A stretch of DNA of 64,000 bases from Bradyrhizobium sp. cir1 (GCF_014198245.1 NZ_JACIHE010000004.1:343997-407996), one strand, 5' to 3'; shown: positions 25,086 to 34,105, counted from the stretch's first letter. Numbers and translations are program-made. Notes: generated from the letters alone by a model not told the origin.

Positions 25086-25802
25086 CTACGCCAGCAATCC
25101 GTCGAGATCGGAATAGATGACGTCGGCCGTGCGCTGATAGTGCTGCTGAAGCAGACGCACGGCCTGCTCGCTGTCCCTGGCGAGAACCGCCTGAAGGATG
25201 TCGCTGTGCTCCGCACCGACCTTGCGCGCCGGATAGGCCTTCGCAATCGACATCATGCGATACCGATAGAGCCGGTCGGCGAGCTGCTCGCAGAAGCCGA
25301 GCAGCGGCCGTGAGCCGCAAAGACCGATCAGCGTCGCGTGGAAGGCGCGGTGCACCTTCTCCCAATCCGGATTGTCCACGAATGTGTCGGGCTTGAGCGA
25401 GCGCGGCGTACGATCGAGCCGGTGATGCGCAACCAGCAGCGCCTCTTCCCAGGTCTGGGTCGCTTTCTGCATGGACTCGCGAAGCGCCAGACCCTCGACC
25501 CAGCACCGCGTCTTGGTCAGCTCCTGGAGCTCCTCCTTGCTGACCTCCTTCACATAGAAGCCGCGCTGCTCCATGCCGACGACGAACCCTTCGGTGGTCA
25601 GGCGATTGAGCGCCTCGCGCAACGGGGTCTGTCCGACATTGTACTGCTCCATCAGGAAGCGCGACTGGAGCTTGCGACCGGGCTCGAGCCGCGTCGTCAG
25701 GATGTCGGCCTTGAGGCGCGCGTAGATCGTGGTCGCCAGCGTTGCCGGTTGGTCGATCCTCGGGCTTGGCAGGTCAGTGCTCATGTCAGTGCTCATGGGC
25801 AT
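25086..25802 (-). CDS. GntR-family transcriptional regulator (FadR subfamily)
   Basis: A 238-residue regulator with an N-terminal winged helix (about 20-90; TIYARLKADILTTRLEPGRKL, then TPLREALNRLTTEGFV) and a C-terminal all-helical FCD ligand domain with metal-binding His candidates (HRAFHATLI, EHSDIL). It is divergent from the aromatic-catabolism operon, the usual layout for a repressor relieved by a pathway intermediate. Two TGTACA-centred palindromes in the shared intergenic region are candidate operators. The start at 25802 is supported; MSTDMSTD allows alternatives slightly downstream. Confidence 0.93.
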   Translation of the reverse strand: MPMSTDMSTDLPSPRIDQPATLATTIYARLKADILTTRLEPGRKLQSRFLMEQYNVGQTPLREALNRLTTEGFVVGMEQRGFYVKEVSKEELQELTKTRCWVEGLALRESMQKATQTWEEALLVAHHRLDRTPRSLKPDTFVDNPDWEKVHRAFHATLIGLCGSRPLLGFCEQLADRLYRYRMMSIAKAYPARKVGAEHSDILQAVLARDSEQAVRLLQQHYQRTADVIYSDLDGLLA

Positions 25803-25819
25803 CCATCAGAATCTCCAGC

Positions 25820-25895
25820 ATTTATGTACATTAGCAGGGCTTCCGCATATTATTTATAAATTTTTGCTTTACGTGTAATTTTGTACATATTAATA
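25820..25895. promoter_or_regulatory. AT-rich divergent promoter region with two TGTACA palindromes
   Basis: The 127-base gap between the GntR gene and the dioxygenase gene is strikingly AT-rich for this genome. It carries ATGTACAT at 25824-25831 and TTGTACATAT at 25881-25890, about 57 bases apart. FadR-type GntR proteins bind short palindromes of similar form, so both are candidate operators covering the two divergent promoters. The match is by eye only. Confidence 0.5.
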
Positions 25896-25929
25896 GGGTG
25901 GCGTTCGCATCCCCCGATAAGGAGACCCG

Positions 25930-26829
25930 ATGTCCGACTTTCCGGTGATGGCCCTGCGCAGCGTCGAGATCACGACGCCGCAGCTTGCCGGCTCGGTCGA
26001 GTTCTACAGCAAGGTCTGGGGCCTCGACGTCGCGGCGGAAGCGGGCGGCACGGTGTACCTTGCCGCGACGGGCAGCGACTTCCACGTCCTCGAGCTCACG
26101 CCGGGGGAGGCGACATCACTCCGCAAGATCAGCTTCCGCGCCCGCTCGCAGGAGGATCTGCACCGCCTGTTCGCGCGTGCGCGGCAAGCCGGCTGTGAGG
26201 TGATCAGCTCACCGGCACCGTCGCCTGCGCCGTCAGGCGGGACAAGTTTCGTGGTTCGCGAAGCGCAGGGATGCGTCATCGAGTTCGTTCATGGCGATCG
26301 CACCAAGCCGGCGCGCGTGATCGCCGATCGCCCCGAGCGGCTGGCGCATGTCAACATCAACAGCGCCGACATCGAAAAGCTCTCCGCATTCTACCAGGAC
26401 ACCTTGGGATTCCGGCTGTCGGATCGGTCCAAGCTGATGGCGTTCCTGTGCTGCAACAGCGATCACCACGCGATCGTGCTTGCGGAGGCTTCTCGCAACG
26501 GCCTTAACCACGTGGCCTTCCTCATGCCTGATCTCGAGTCCGTCATGCGCGGCTCCGGCCGCATGGTGGACCACGGTTATCCGATCGGATGGGGCGTCGG
26601 CCGTCACGGACCGGGCGACAACGTGTTCGCCTATTTCGTCGATCCGGCCGGTAGCGTGATCGAATACACAGCCGAGGTCTTGCAGATCGACGACAGCTAC
26701 GTCGCGAAGGGGCCGAGCGATTGGGTCTGGCCTCCGGGACGAACCGATCAGTGGGGCATCGCCCCGCCAAAGTCGGAGGCCTGTAAGACGGCGCAGCTCG
26801 CCATTCCCTTTACGACGGCGCGCGCATGA
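25930..26829 (+). CDS. Extradiol (VOC-fold) ring-cleavage dioxygenase
   Basis: A 299-residue protein with two vicinal-oxygen-chelate modules (about 7-120 and 137-255). The Fe(II) ligands are likely H140 (RLAHVNIN), H194 (NHVAFL) and E245 (GSVIEYTAE), the 2-His-1-Glu set of type I extradiol dioxygenases. It opens a catechol-type ring next to the hydroxyls. First gene of an operon: the next start overlaps its stop by 4 bases. The exact aromatic substrate is unknown. GGAGA precedes the start. Confidence 0.9.
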   Translation: MSDFPVMALRSVEITTPQLAGSVEFYSKVWGLDVAAEAGGTVYLAATGSDFHVLELTPGEATSLRKISFRARSQEDLHRLFARARQAGCEVISSPAPSPAPSGGTSFVVREAQGCVIEFVHGDRTKPARVIADRPERLAHVNINSADIEKLSAFYQDTLGFRLSDRSKLMAFLCCNSDHHAIVLAEASRNGLNHVAFLMPDLESVMRGSGRMVDHGYPIGWGVGRHGPGDNVFAYFVDPAGSVIEYTAEVLQIDDSYVAKGPSDWVWPPGRTDQWGIAPPKSEACKTAQLAIPFTTARA

Positions 26830-28448
26830 CGGGTACGGCTGGCGCCATCGACTATGACGTGCTCGTCGTTGGCTTCGGGCCGACCGGCGCCGTTGCCGCA
26901 GGCCAGCTCGGCCGCCTCGGTCATCGCACGCTGGTCATCGACCGGCTCACTGATGTCTACGACAAGCCGCGTGCAATCGCGCTCGATCACGAGATTTTCC
27001 GTCACTTCGACAATATGGGCCTCGCCGATGCGATCTCGCCCTATATCGAGCCCTTCACCGCATCGGAGCATTTTGGCGTCGACGGCCAGTTGATCCGGCG
27101 CATCGACATGGTCGCAAAACCTTATCCGCTCGGCTACACGCCGAGCATGGTGTTCAGCCAGCCCGCGGTCGAGGCCGAGCTGCGCCGCCACGCGACCGGA
27201 TTCTCCACTGTGCGGGCAGAGCTCGGCGTCGAGCTGCTCGATCTCGTTCAAGCGCCCGATCGCGTCGAGGCACGTCTGAAGGACAGGGATGGACGGCACC
27301 GTTCCGTGACGGCGCGCTATGTGCTCGGCTGCGATGGCGCATCGAGCACCGTGCGTCAGATCGCAGGTATTGCGCTCGAGGACCTCATCTTCGATGAACC
27401 CTGGCTGGTGGTCGACGTCCGCGTGAACGAAGACGCGCTTGCGCGCGTGCCGCAATGCTCCGCGCAATTCTGCAATCCGTCGCGTCCCGTGAGCTTCCTC
27501 ATCGGCCCGAAGAACCATCGCCGCTGGGAGATCATGCTGCTGCCGGGTGAAGACGCGCGGCAGATGGAGCGGCCCGACAATGTCTGGAAGCTGCTCGCGC
27601 CCTGGCTCACGCCAAATGACGGGGAATTGTGGCGGGCGGCCTCCTATCGCTTCCACGCCCTCGTTGCCGCCGATTGGCGCAACGGCAGGATCCTGATCGC
27701 CGGCGATGCCGCGCATCAGCAGCCTCCCTTCATCGGCCAGGGCATGTGCCAGGGCCTGCGTGACGCCACGAACCTCGTCTGGAAGCTGGATCGTGTGCTC
27801 AAGGGCGTTTCCTCCGACAGTCTGCTCGATAGCTACACAATTGAACGCAAGCAGCACGTCATCGAGCTGACCGGCAAGATCAAGACGATCGGCGAGTCGA
27901 TCTGCGAGCGCGATCCGGCAGCCGCCCGGCGGCGCGATGCGCAGATCCTGGCGGATGGCGGCGGCAAGCCGCTGCTCCTGACGCGGCAGGAAATCATCCC
28001 GCCGCTCCGCGCCGGATGTCTGGCGCATCACGAGACGCCGGCGCGCGGCACTCTGTTTCCGCAGCCGCGCATTCCACGCGGCGCAACGACGGGCCTGCTG
28101 GACGAAGTGACCGGTCCCGGCTGGCGGCTGTTCATCGACGGCCGCAGCAATGACGCTGTTTCCATGCTTTCCCTCTGCGCCGCGTGCGCCGACATATCTG
28201 TCACCGCAATCGCGCCTGCCGGCGCTGGTCGTCCGAATGTGCTCGAAGAGACCGAGGGCGTGCTGGCGAGCTGGTTCGATCGCCACGGTGTCGTCGCCGC
28301 GATCGTGCGGCCCGATCATTACGTCTTCGGCACCGCGCGCAATGCCACCGAGCTCGGCGATCTCTTAGCCGAGATCGACATGCGTCTTCGAGACGTCCCG
28401 TCCGGGCCAGACAATATTCCCGATCTGAAAATGGAGAGAACGCCGTGA
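26826..28448 (+). CDS. FAD-dependent aromatic hydroxylase (MhpA-like)
   Basis: A 540-residue class A flavoprotein monooxygenase. The N-terminal dinucleotide site is VVGFGPTGAVAAGQLGRLG (about 11-30), the DG motif lies in LGCDGASSTVRQIAG, and the GD motif is IAGDAAHQQPPFIGQG. Together with its neighbours it resembles 3-(3-hydroxyphenyl)propionate hydroxylase systems, using NAD(P)H and O2 to make a catechol for the dioxygenase. It overlaps both neighbours by 4 bases. Substrate not provable here. Confidence 0.92.
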   Translation: MTGTAGAIDYDVLVVGFGPTGAVAAGQLGRLGHRTLVIDRLTDVYDKPRAIALDHEIFRHFDNMGLADAISPYIEPFTASEHFGVDGQLIRRIDMVAKPYPLGYTPSMVFSQPAVEAELRRHATGFSTVRAELGVELLDLVQAPDRVEARLKDRDGRHRSVTARYVLGCDGASSTVRQIAGIALEDLIFDEPWLVVDVRVNEDALARVPQCSAQFCNPSRPVSFLIGPKNHRRWEIMLLPGEDARQMERPDNVWKLLAPWLTPNDGELWRAASYRFHALVAADWRNGRILIAGDAAHQQPPFIGQGMCQGLRDATNLVWKLDRVLKGVSSDSLLDSYTIERKQHVIELTGKIKTIGESICERDPAAARRRDAQILADGGGKPLLLTRQEIIPPLRAGCLAHHETPARGTLFPQPRIPRGATTGLLDEVTGPGWRLFIDGRSNDAVSMLSLCAACADISVTAIAPAGAGRPNVLEETEGVLASWFDRHGVVAAIVRPDHYVFGTARNATELGDLLAEIDMRLRDVPSGPDNIPDLKMERTP

Positions 28449-29290
28449 AACTGAGCACCGTAGCAATCGACGGCCGCACCACCTGGGGCATTATCGAAGG
28501 CGAGACCTTCTTCGATGTCGGCGCCGTGCTGGCGTCGCGCTATGCCGATCTGAAAGCGGCCATAGGCTCTGGGCTATCAGGTGTTGCGGAGGCAAGAGCT
28601 GCCGCCGCTGCGGTTCCGATCTCGAAAGTCGTCTGGCTGCCGGTCATCCCGAACCCGGACAAGATCCTGTGCGTGGGCCTGAATTACGAGACCCACCGCA
28701 AGGAAACCGGCCGCGCCGAGGTCGATCACCCCACCATCTTCTCGCGCTATGCCAACAGCCAGACCGGACACTTGCAGCCGATCGTGCGGCCGCGCGTCTC
28801 GACCGATCTCGATTTCGAAGGCGAACTTGCGGTCATCATCGGCAAGGCCGGCCGCTACATCTCCCGCGCGGATGCCATGGACCATGTCGTGGGCTATTCC
28901 TGCTACAATGACGGCAGCATCCGCGATTTCCAGCGTCACACGCATCAGTTCACGCCGGGAAAGAATTTTCCGGACACCGGCGCATTCGGGCCCTGGATGA
29001 TGACGCCTGACGAGCTCGGTCCGCTCGGCGAGCTCAAGCTCCAGACCCGCCTCAACGGGCAGGTCATGCAGGAAGCGCGGATCAAGCAGATGATCTTCGA
29101 TATCCCGCGCCAGATCGAATACTGCTCCACGTTTACGCGGCTCGAGCCCGGCGACGTCATCGTCAGCGGGACGCCGGGGGGCGTCGGTGCACGGCGCGAG
29201 CCGCCACTCTGGATGAAGCCCGGCGACGTCGTTGAGATCGAGGTCGAACGCTTCGGCGTGCTCAGGAATGTCGTCGCAGACGAAACCTGA
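28445..29290 (+). CDS. Fumarylacetoacetate hydrolase-family protein
   Basis: 281 residues from GTG 28445, which overlaps the previous stop (GTGA) and has GGAGAG upstream. FAH-fold motifs: CVGLNYETHRKETG, the metal-ligand acidic pair in DFEGELAVIIG, CYNDGSIRDFQ, and a SGTPGGVG loop near the end. It acts after ring cleavage as a hydrolase or hydratase/isomerase on the ring-opened product. Third gene of the operon. Confidence 0.9.
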   Translation: MKLSTVAIDGRTTWGIIEGETFFDVGAVLASRYADLKAAIGSGLSGVAEARAAAAAVPISKVVWLPVIPNPDKILCVGLNYETHRKETGRAEVDHPTIFSRYANSQTGHLQPIVRPRVSTDLDFEGELAVIIGKAGRYISRADAMDHVVGYSCYNDGSIRDFQRHTHQFTPGKNFPDTGAFGPWMMTPDELGPLGELKLQTRLNGQVMQEARIKQMIFDIPRQIEYCSTFTRLEPGDVIVSGTPGGVGARREPPLWMKPGDVVEIEVERFGVLRNVVADET

Positions 29291-29366
29291 TCGGACGGCC
29301 GCAGCCGGCGACGGCTGCGAACGAACAAAAAAAGCTCGCAAAGCGGCATCTTCCTGGAGGAACACC

Positions 29367-30344
29367 ATGGTCGGACTATCACGTCGTCTGCTGCTCGCCG
29401 GCGCTGCGCTTTGCTTCTGTCTTCCGGCCTTCGCGCAGTCGTGGCCGCAGAGGCCTGTGACCGTCGTCGTGCCGCAGCCGGCGGGCAATAGCCCCGACGT
29501 GATGTGTCGCCTCATCACCGAGAAACTCTCCCGGACGTTCGGGCAGCAGTTCATCGTCGAGAATCGTCCGGGGGCCGCAAACCTCGTCGGCACGCAGGCG
29601 GTCGCCCGTGCGGCTCCGGACGGCTACACGTTCCTGTTCGCCACGTCTGCCGCGCTCGTCACCAACCCCTACACATTCAAGAAGCTCCCCTATGATCCCG
29701 TGAAAGACTTCGTGCCGGTCGCGATGGTGGCCAAGAGCAACCACGTCCTTCTCGTCAATCCCGAGGTGAAGGCCAAGTCGCTGCCGGAACTGATCAAGCT
29801 GGAAAAATCGGCGCCGGGTTCGTTGAGCCTCGCCGTCGACGGTGCGCGCAACCTTTCGGGTCTGATCGCTCAAGCGATCAACAAGAACGCCGGAACCAGC
29901 TTCGTCCTCATCCCCTACAACACGACCACGAATGCGGTGCAGGACGCCATCTCGGGTCGCATCCAGGTGACGATCCAGGCGGCATCGATCGCCGAGGCCT
30001 TCATCAAGGCGGGTACGCTTCGACCGGTTGCCGTTGCCGGAGCCAAGCGGATCGACTCCCTGCCGGACGTTCCCGCGATCGCGGAGACGCTGCAAAGCGT
30101 CGATCTCCAGGGCTGGTTCATGTTCATGGCGCCGGTTGGCACGCCCGCCGACATCGTCGAAAAACTGAGTGCCGAGATTGCACGCGCGCTGGAATCGTCC
30201 GATGTGCGCGAGCGCGCGCCCACCCTCGGCTTCGATGTCCATGTCGGCGATGCCGTGACGACGGCAGGCGCAAAGCGCTTCCTCGACGAGCAGCTCGCCT
30301 CGTCCGGCAAGATCATCCAGGGGCTCGGCATCGAGCCTGAATAG
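29367..30344 (+). CDS. Tripartite tricarboxylate transporter-family substrate-binding protein (TctC/Bug)
   Basis: A 325-residue exported protein. Start ATG 29367 has CTGGAGG upstream, and the signal peptide ends PAFAQ. The mature part begins SWPQRPVTVVVPQPAGNSPDV, the Bug-family opening, with APDGYTFLFAT further on. It binds a carboxylate or aromatic acid in the periplasm for uptake. The TctA/TctB membrane subunits are not in the window, as is common for Bug proteins, which outnumber transporters. Operon position indicates uptake of the aromatic substrate degraded by the preceding genes. Confidence 0.92.
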   Translation: MVGLSRRLLLAGAALCFCLPAFAQSWPQRPVTVVVPQPAGNSPDVMCRLITEKLSRTFGQQFIVENRPGAANLVGTQAVARAAPDGYTFLFATSAALVTNPYTFKKLPYDPVKDFVPVAMVAKSNHVLLVNPEVKAKSLPELIKLEKSAPGSLSLAVDGARNLSGLIAQAINKNAGTSFVLIPYNTTTNAVQDAISGRIQVTIQAASIAEAFIKAGTLRPVAVAGAKRIDSLPDVPAIAETLQSVDLQGWFMFMAPVGTPADIVEKLSAEIARALESSDVRERAPTLGFDVHVGDAVTTAGAKRFLDEQLASSGKIIQGLGIEPE

Positions 30345-30447
30345 CGGCCTATTGCAATCAGATCAGTGACGCGTGGTTCTTGAGGAAGCTCGCCAAAACC
30401 GTGACGAGCTCGTGCGCGTGGCAAGCGCGCGACGTGGACTCCCGCAT

Positions 30448-30765
30448 TTAGTGGCCCGCCACTCTGTCCAGAAATGCCAGCAGGGATGGCGCCACGTTGT
30501 CGAGTTCGACGAAGCGGCGGCGAATCTCATCGGCGATATCCGCGGTGACATCACGCGACCACCCCTCTGTTGGATTGAAGGCAATGATGCGGACGGGACG
30601 TTCGTATTGCCCTTCGACCAGATGCCGCACCAGCGTGGCACGATTTGCGTCCTCTTCGGCAGTCTCACACCAGGCGCACCCCAGCCGGCCGCCGAAGTCC
30701 TCGAGCACAAGATAGACATCATGGCTGACCGGTGCATGCGGCACGATAGAGGGTGAGCGACTCAT
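30448..30765 (-). CDS. Hypothetical protein, 105 aa
   Basis: Start ATG 30765 has GCGAGGA upstream and is preferred to the in-frame Met at 30879. It is soluble: an N-terminal beta part (HDVYLVLEDFGGRLGCAWCE), a middle RPVRIIAFNPTEGWSRD and a C-terminal helix (DIADEIRRRFVELDN). CAWC is a CxxC pair that may bind metal or be redox active. It lies downstream of the S8 protease gene on the same strand, 172 bases away. Function unknown. Confidence 0.65.
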   Translation of the reverse strand: MSRSPSIVPHAPVSHDVYLVLEDFGGRLGCAWCETAEEDANRATLVRHLVEGQYERPVRIIAFNPTEGWSRDVTADIADEIRRRFVELDNVAPSLLAFLDRVAGH

Positions 30766-30937
30766 GGGTCCTCGCCGGTTCAGAGTTGGCTTTGCTTGGT
30801 GCTGACAACTCTGAGCCTTTGCGGTGAGAAAGCCACGGATAAAAAGGGTTAGTGGCCAACGCCGCGCATTGCGCTGCAATGGATCAGGTCATGCAGGTTT
30901 GCGCGGCGCTCTGCGACAGCGGAGTCCCGATCATCGC

Positions 30938-32713
30938 CTAAGGTCCTTCCGCCAGACCTGCGAGCGCCATCGCTGCCCTGAGTTCATGCACCGTCGCTGT
31001 TCCCGCGCCGGCGGTCCGGAACGCGAGAGGGGCCGGATTCAGCGGAAGCCGCGTCACGTTGGCCGGGCCGCGCGGCGGCTCGAACATCATCGCCCGGCTT
31101 GCGCCGAATGGAATCCGATCGAGCTGCCGAATGGCGCTGCGCATCTGGCGCAATCCCGCATTCAGCGGCATGGCAAGGGGGCGCTGATCGGACCAGATGC
31201 CGAGCGCGCGAGCTGCATCCGGCAACCCGACTCCGGTCTGCCATGGATGTCCGATGGGTTGCGCCGTATCCTTCAGAATTTGAAAGAGACGTTCGACCCG
31301 GTGGGCATCCTTGGCGATGAAGCTGCCCTTGAAGTCGCCGTGATCGGCGAGGATCAACGCCGCAAGCGCGGCAACGTGAGCCGCTGCGAGCGAGGTGCCG
31401 TCGCAGACGGCGTAGCCGTCCGGCGACTGGCAGGTCATAATCGCGACGCCGGGCGCGCACAGGTCGAGTTCGGACCCGCGGCAGGAAAACGGCGGTACGA
31501 ACAACCCGCCTGCCGCCGCAGTCGCGGCTGCGGCCTGTGCCGCCTGCGGACTGTCGTCCGGGAAGCTTCCCATCCGTCCGATCGCGCCGACGGCCATGAC
31601 ATGCGGCGAGCAGGCCGGAAACAATACGCCCTGTCCCGAGTTGCCGGCGGCGGCAATGATGCTGACGCCCTGCTGCTTGGCCATGGCCATGTGCTGCTCG
31701 ACCAGTGCGGAGCCGCGCTCGCAACCGACCCCGACGCAGGCCACGTCGATGCCGTTTTGCAGGCAATCATCGAGCGCTGCGATCAGGTCGCTGCAACGGG
31801 CATCGAGGGGAAGCTTGTAAACATGCAGTTCGCTCTCCGGGGCGTAGCCGCGGATGCCGTGATCTGCCCGCGCAGCCGCATTGATGATGCCTGCGCAAGG
31901 CGTGCCGTGGCCGGTGATGTCCTTCGACCATGAGCGATCCTCGCCACTTCGGGCATCGATACCGTGCTTGATGCCTGCCAATTGCCTGTGGCTGGTCGCC
32001 ACGCCGCTATCGATGAGCGCGATCTTGATGTCGGCTCCACGGCAGTGGTCGGGAATCTGATCGAAGCGCATCGCCTCGCCGCCCCAATCCAGTCGGTCAG
32101 GTAGCGGCAACGGTCTCAGGGTGAGGGTGTTCACCGCATTGGCCTCGATATTGGGCTGCTGTTGCCACAAGCCCCAATGGCCGGAGCACGCGTTGACGAA
32201 AATGGCGGCGATTGTCTCCGGCACTTCGTCCCGCAGCGTCAGATCGACGTTGCCGTCACGGTCCGTCTGCCCTTGAGTTGACGCCTGCTCGCCGATGAGC
32301 CGCACATTTGCCTGTTCCACAGGCGCGCCTGTCTCGCTGACGATCCGGATCGTCACCTTCAAGTCCGGCCCCAGTGCTGTCATTGTCGCGGCCGCCGGGA
32401 TGAAAGCAGCGCCCGGGCCGGCAAAGGACGCAGCTCGCAGATGGCTGTCCGGCTCGATGATCAAGCTGCCGGCCGTGGAGCGGCGCAACGCGGCCGCGGC
32501 TTCGTCAGGCATGCGCACGATCGCAATGGGCGGGCCACTGACGCCGCGCTGGTCATGGGTCCACAGGATGTTGCCGAGCTGGCTCAGTTGTTCGGCCAGT
32601 GTCTGTGCGCTGATGCCGGGACCCGCTGGCGCGATCATGTATTGGGTGTTGCGCACGGGTTTGCTTCGATTGCCGTTCGAGGTCGGTCGCGCATCATCTG
32701 GACTTGCTGCCAT
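30938..32713 (-). CDS. S8-family subtilisin-like serine peptidase with N-terminal accessory domains
   Basis: A 591-residue protein. The N-terminal domain (1 to about 115) is uncharacterised; about 118-200 looks like a carboxypeptidase-regulatory/Ig-like insert (VTIRIVSETGAPVEQANVRL). The subtilase domain carries the catalytic triad D235 (IALIDSGVA), H269 (GHGTPCAG) and S441 (DGTSLAAAHVA), with oxyanion N358 (AAAGNSG). There is no signal peptide or transmembrane segment, and cysteines are numerous, so it is either cytoplasmic or secreted by a non-Sec route. It lies downstream of two unusual proteins that could be substrates. Active-site residues are intact. Confidence 0.9.
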   Translation of the reverse strand: MAASPDDARPTSNGNRSKPVRNTQYMIAPAGPGISAQTLAEQLSQLGNILWTHDQRGVSGPPIAIVRMPDEAAAALRRSTAGSLIIEPDSHLRAASFAGPGAAFIPAAATMTALGPDLKVTIRIVSETGAPVEQANVRLIGEQASTQGQTDRDGNVDLTLRDEVPETIAAIFVNACSGHWGLWQQQPNIEANAVNTLTLRPLPLPDRLDWGGEAMRFDQIPDHCRGADIKIALIDSGVATSHRQLAGIKHGIDARSGEDRSWSKDITGHGTPCAGIINAAARADHGIRGYAPESELHVYKLPLDARCSDLIAALDDCLQNGIDVACVGVGCERGSALVEQHMAMAKQQGVSIIAAAGNSGQGVLFPACSPHVMAVGAIGRMGSFPDDSPQAAQAAAATAAAGGLFVPPFSCRGSELDLCAPGVAIMTCQSPDGYAVCDGTSLAAAHVAALAALILADHGDFKGSFIAKDAHRVERLFQILKDTAQPIGHPWQTGVGLPDAARALGIWSDQRPLAMPLNAGLRQMRSAIRQLDRIPFGASRAMMFEPPRGPANVTRLPLNPAPLAFRTAGAGTATVHELRAAMALAGLAEGP

Positions 32714-32734
32714 GGCGTCGCCTCCGTTGATTTA

Positions 32735-32828
32735 GAGCGTTTTTGAGCGAAGTGGATAACCGGTTCGCGAAAAGAAAACGCGTCAAGACAAGAATCTGGA
32801 GCCCGTTCCGATTCCATTGGAACGGGCC
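32735..32828. repeat. Dispersed repeat, gagcgtttttgagcgaagtgg type
   Basis: It contains agagcgtttttgagcgaagtgg with the cggttcgcgaaaagaaaacgcgtc partner, then a short hairpin ggagcccgttccgattcc/ttggaacgggccc. It is a variant of the catgatccggaaaag element at 4408 and 19969. It fills the gap between the protease and the upstream helical protein. Confidence 0.6.
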
Positions 32829-33284
32829 CTAGTGGATGGAAGATTGCGTCCGATCAATCGAAGACTGTCGCGGCAATGGAATGCGGGGATCGGCTGCGCG
32901 GGCGGCTTCGATCGCGCGATAGGCGAAATAGATCAGGTTGAAGGCCTGCGCAAAATCCCGCTCGGTAAACTTGTTGGCCGCCTGGGTGACGATCGCGACG
33001 CAGTTTTCCAGGCCCGCATGCTGTGCCGCGTTGGCCTCGAGATAGGCGGAGAGCGAACGCAGCGTTTCTGCAATCATGTCTCCGATCATGTTTTCCGCAG
33101 CCTGATAATCGAGCGCCGGGTTCGGCATTGGGAAGCTGCCGGGCGCGGTTCGGAACGGCTGCTCGAACCCTTGCGATTGCAGGCGCAAGAGCAGCGGCAT
33201 CAAATTGCCAAGCAGGCCGACGAGCTGCTGAATGTCTGAGGAGTGGCGCTGTGACGATGCGGCGGAGGGATTGGAATCCGACAT
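32829..33284 (-). CDS. Hypothetical helical protein, 151 aa
   Basis: Starts at ATG 33284, GGAGAA upstream. The N-terminus is serine/polar, then a hydrophobic amphipathic segment DIQQLVGLLGNLMPLLLRLQSQ (about 17-38) resembles the repeat helix of the neighbouring 246-residue protein. A long helical region follows (about 57-140), with a single Cys. No signal peptide. It lies 80 bases after the 246-residue protein gene and 115 bases before the S8 protease, so they probably form one unit. No family recognised. Confidence 0.7.
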   Translation of the reverse strand: MSDSNPSAASSQRHSSDIQQLVGLLGNLMPLLLRLQSQGFEQPFRTAPGSFPMPNPALDYQAAENMIGDMIAETLRSLSAYLEANAAQHAGLENCVAIVTQAANKFTERDFAQAFNLIYFAYRAIEAARAADPRIPLPRQSSIDRTQSSIH

Positions 33285-33364
33285 GAGGGTTCTCCTTCGG
33301 AAGAAGCATGCGCAAGGGCGGGCGCGACCGCCGCTTTTGGCGCCGGTCGCGCCTTACCGCGCGG

Positions 33365-34105
33365 TCAGATCATCCGCTGCTGGCCATAGGCCTGAAGATT
33401 ACCGATGACCTGGGGAATGACGCCGATCAGCTGGCGGGTGATGTCGGCGACATCCTGCTGCGTCAGTTGTCGCTGCTGGCCGAAGCCCGTCGCACCGCCG
33501 AATGCCGCCTGGAACTGCGGCGCGCCGAACTGCGTACCCCACATCTGCGCTGGCTGAGTCTGCGCGGGATAGCCGAGACCGAATTGACCCTGGCCGAGAC
33601 CGCCGTGCATGGCCGAATGCTGCATTTGGGGCTGGCCCTGCAGCATTCCCACGATCTGCGGCACGATGGGCAGGATCTGCCGCACGACCTCGCTCACGTC
33701 TTGCGGACTTAGCTGCCGTGGCGCCTGGCCGTAAGCCGCATAGCCCATTCCTGCGAATGGGTTCTGAGCTTGCGCGAGAATTTGGGGCAGCGCCGGTACC
33801 AATTGCCGCACGACCTCATTCACGTCCTGTGGCGAAAGCTGGCGCTGTTGGCCGCCCCAGTGCTGCTGACCCCAGCCCGTTTGCCCGCCCCAGCCGGGGC
33901 CATATCCAAACGCGCCGAAGGTCGGCTGACCGCCGAACTGTCCATATTGCTGTCCGTAGGCCGCTTGGCCCAATCCAAGACCGCCTCCTCCAAACTGTTG
34001 GCCGCCTTGCGAACCGAATGTTCCCGACCCCCATTGTTGCGGACCGAACTGTCCGAATGGCGAACCATGCGCGAGGTGTTGTTGCAGGGTGTCATAGTAG
34101 GTCAT
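33365..34105 (-). CDS. Gly/Gln/aromatic-rich low-complexity protein with three amphipathic-helix repeats
   Basis: 246 residues, start ATG 34105 with GGAGAC five bases upstream. Residues 15-87 are Gly/Gln/Phe/Tyr/Trp-rich (FGQFGPQQWGSG, GQQYGQFGGQ) and prion-like in composition. Three copies of an about 23-residue unit follow: 88-110 (RQLSPQDVNEVVRQLVPALP), 130-153 (RQLSPQDVSEVVRQILPIVP) and 212-235 (RQLTQQDVADITRQLIGVIP), separated by further Gly/Gln/aromatic linkers. No cysteine, no signal peptide. Such a sequence may self-assemble. It is the upstream gene of a set that includes a subtilisin-like protease; function unknown. Confidence 0.8.
   Translation of the reverse strand: MTYYDTLQQHLAHGSPFGQFGPQQWGSGTFGSQGGQQFGGGGLGLGQAAYGQQYGQFGGQPTFGAFGYGPGWGGQTGWGQQHWGGQQRQLSPQDVNEVVRQLVPALPQILAQAQNPFAGMGYAAYGQAPRQLSPQDVSEVVRQILPIVPQIVGMLQGQPQMQHSAMHGGLGQGQFGLGYPAQTQPAQMWGTQFGAPQFQAAFGGATGFGQQRQLTQQDVADITRQLIGVIPQVIGNLQAYGQQRMI

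Noticed and set aside
26748..28319. Minus-strand 523-codon frame antisense to the FAD hydroxylase
   Set aside because: The plus strand shows intact FAD motifs; the minus frame has no recognisable motif.
30938..34105. Idea that the S8 protease set is a cyanobactin/RiPP cluster
   Set aside because: No precursor peptide with core/leader structure, no YcaO, radical SAM or prenyltransferase is present; the partner proteins are long repeat proteins.
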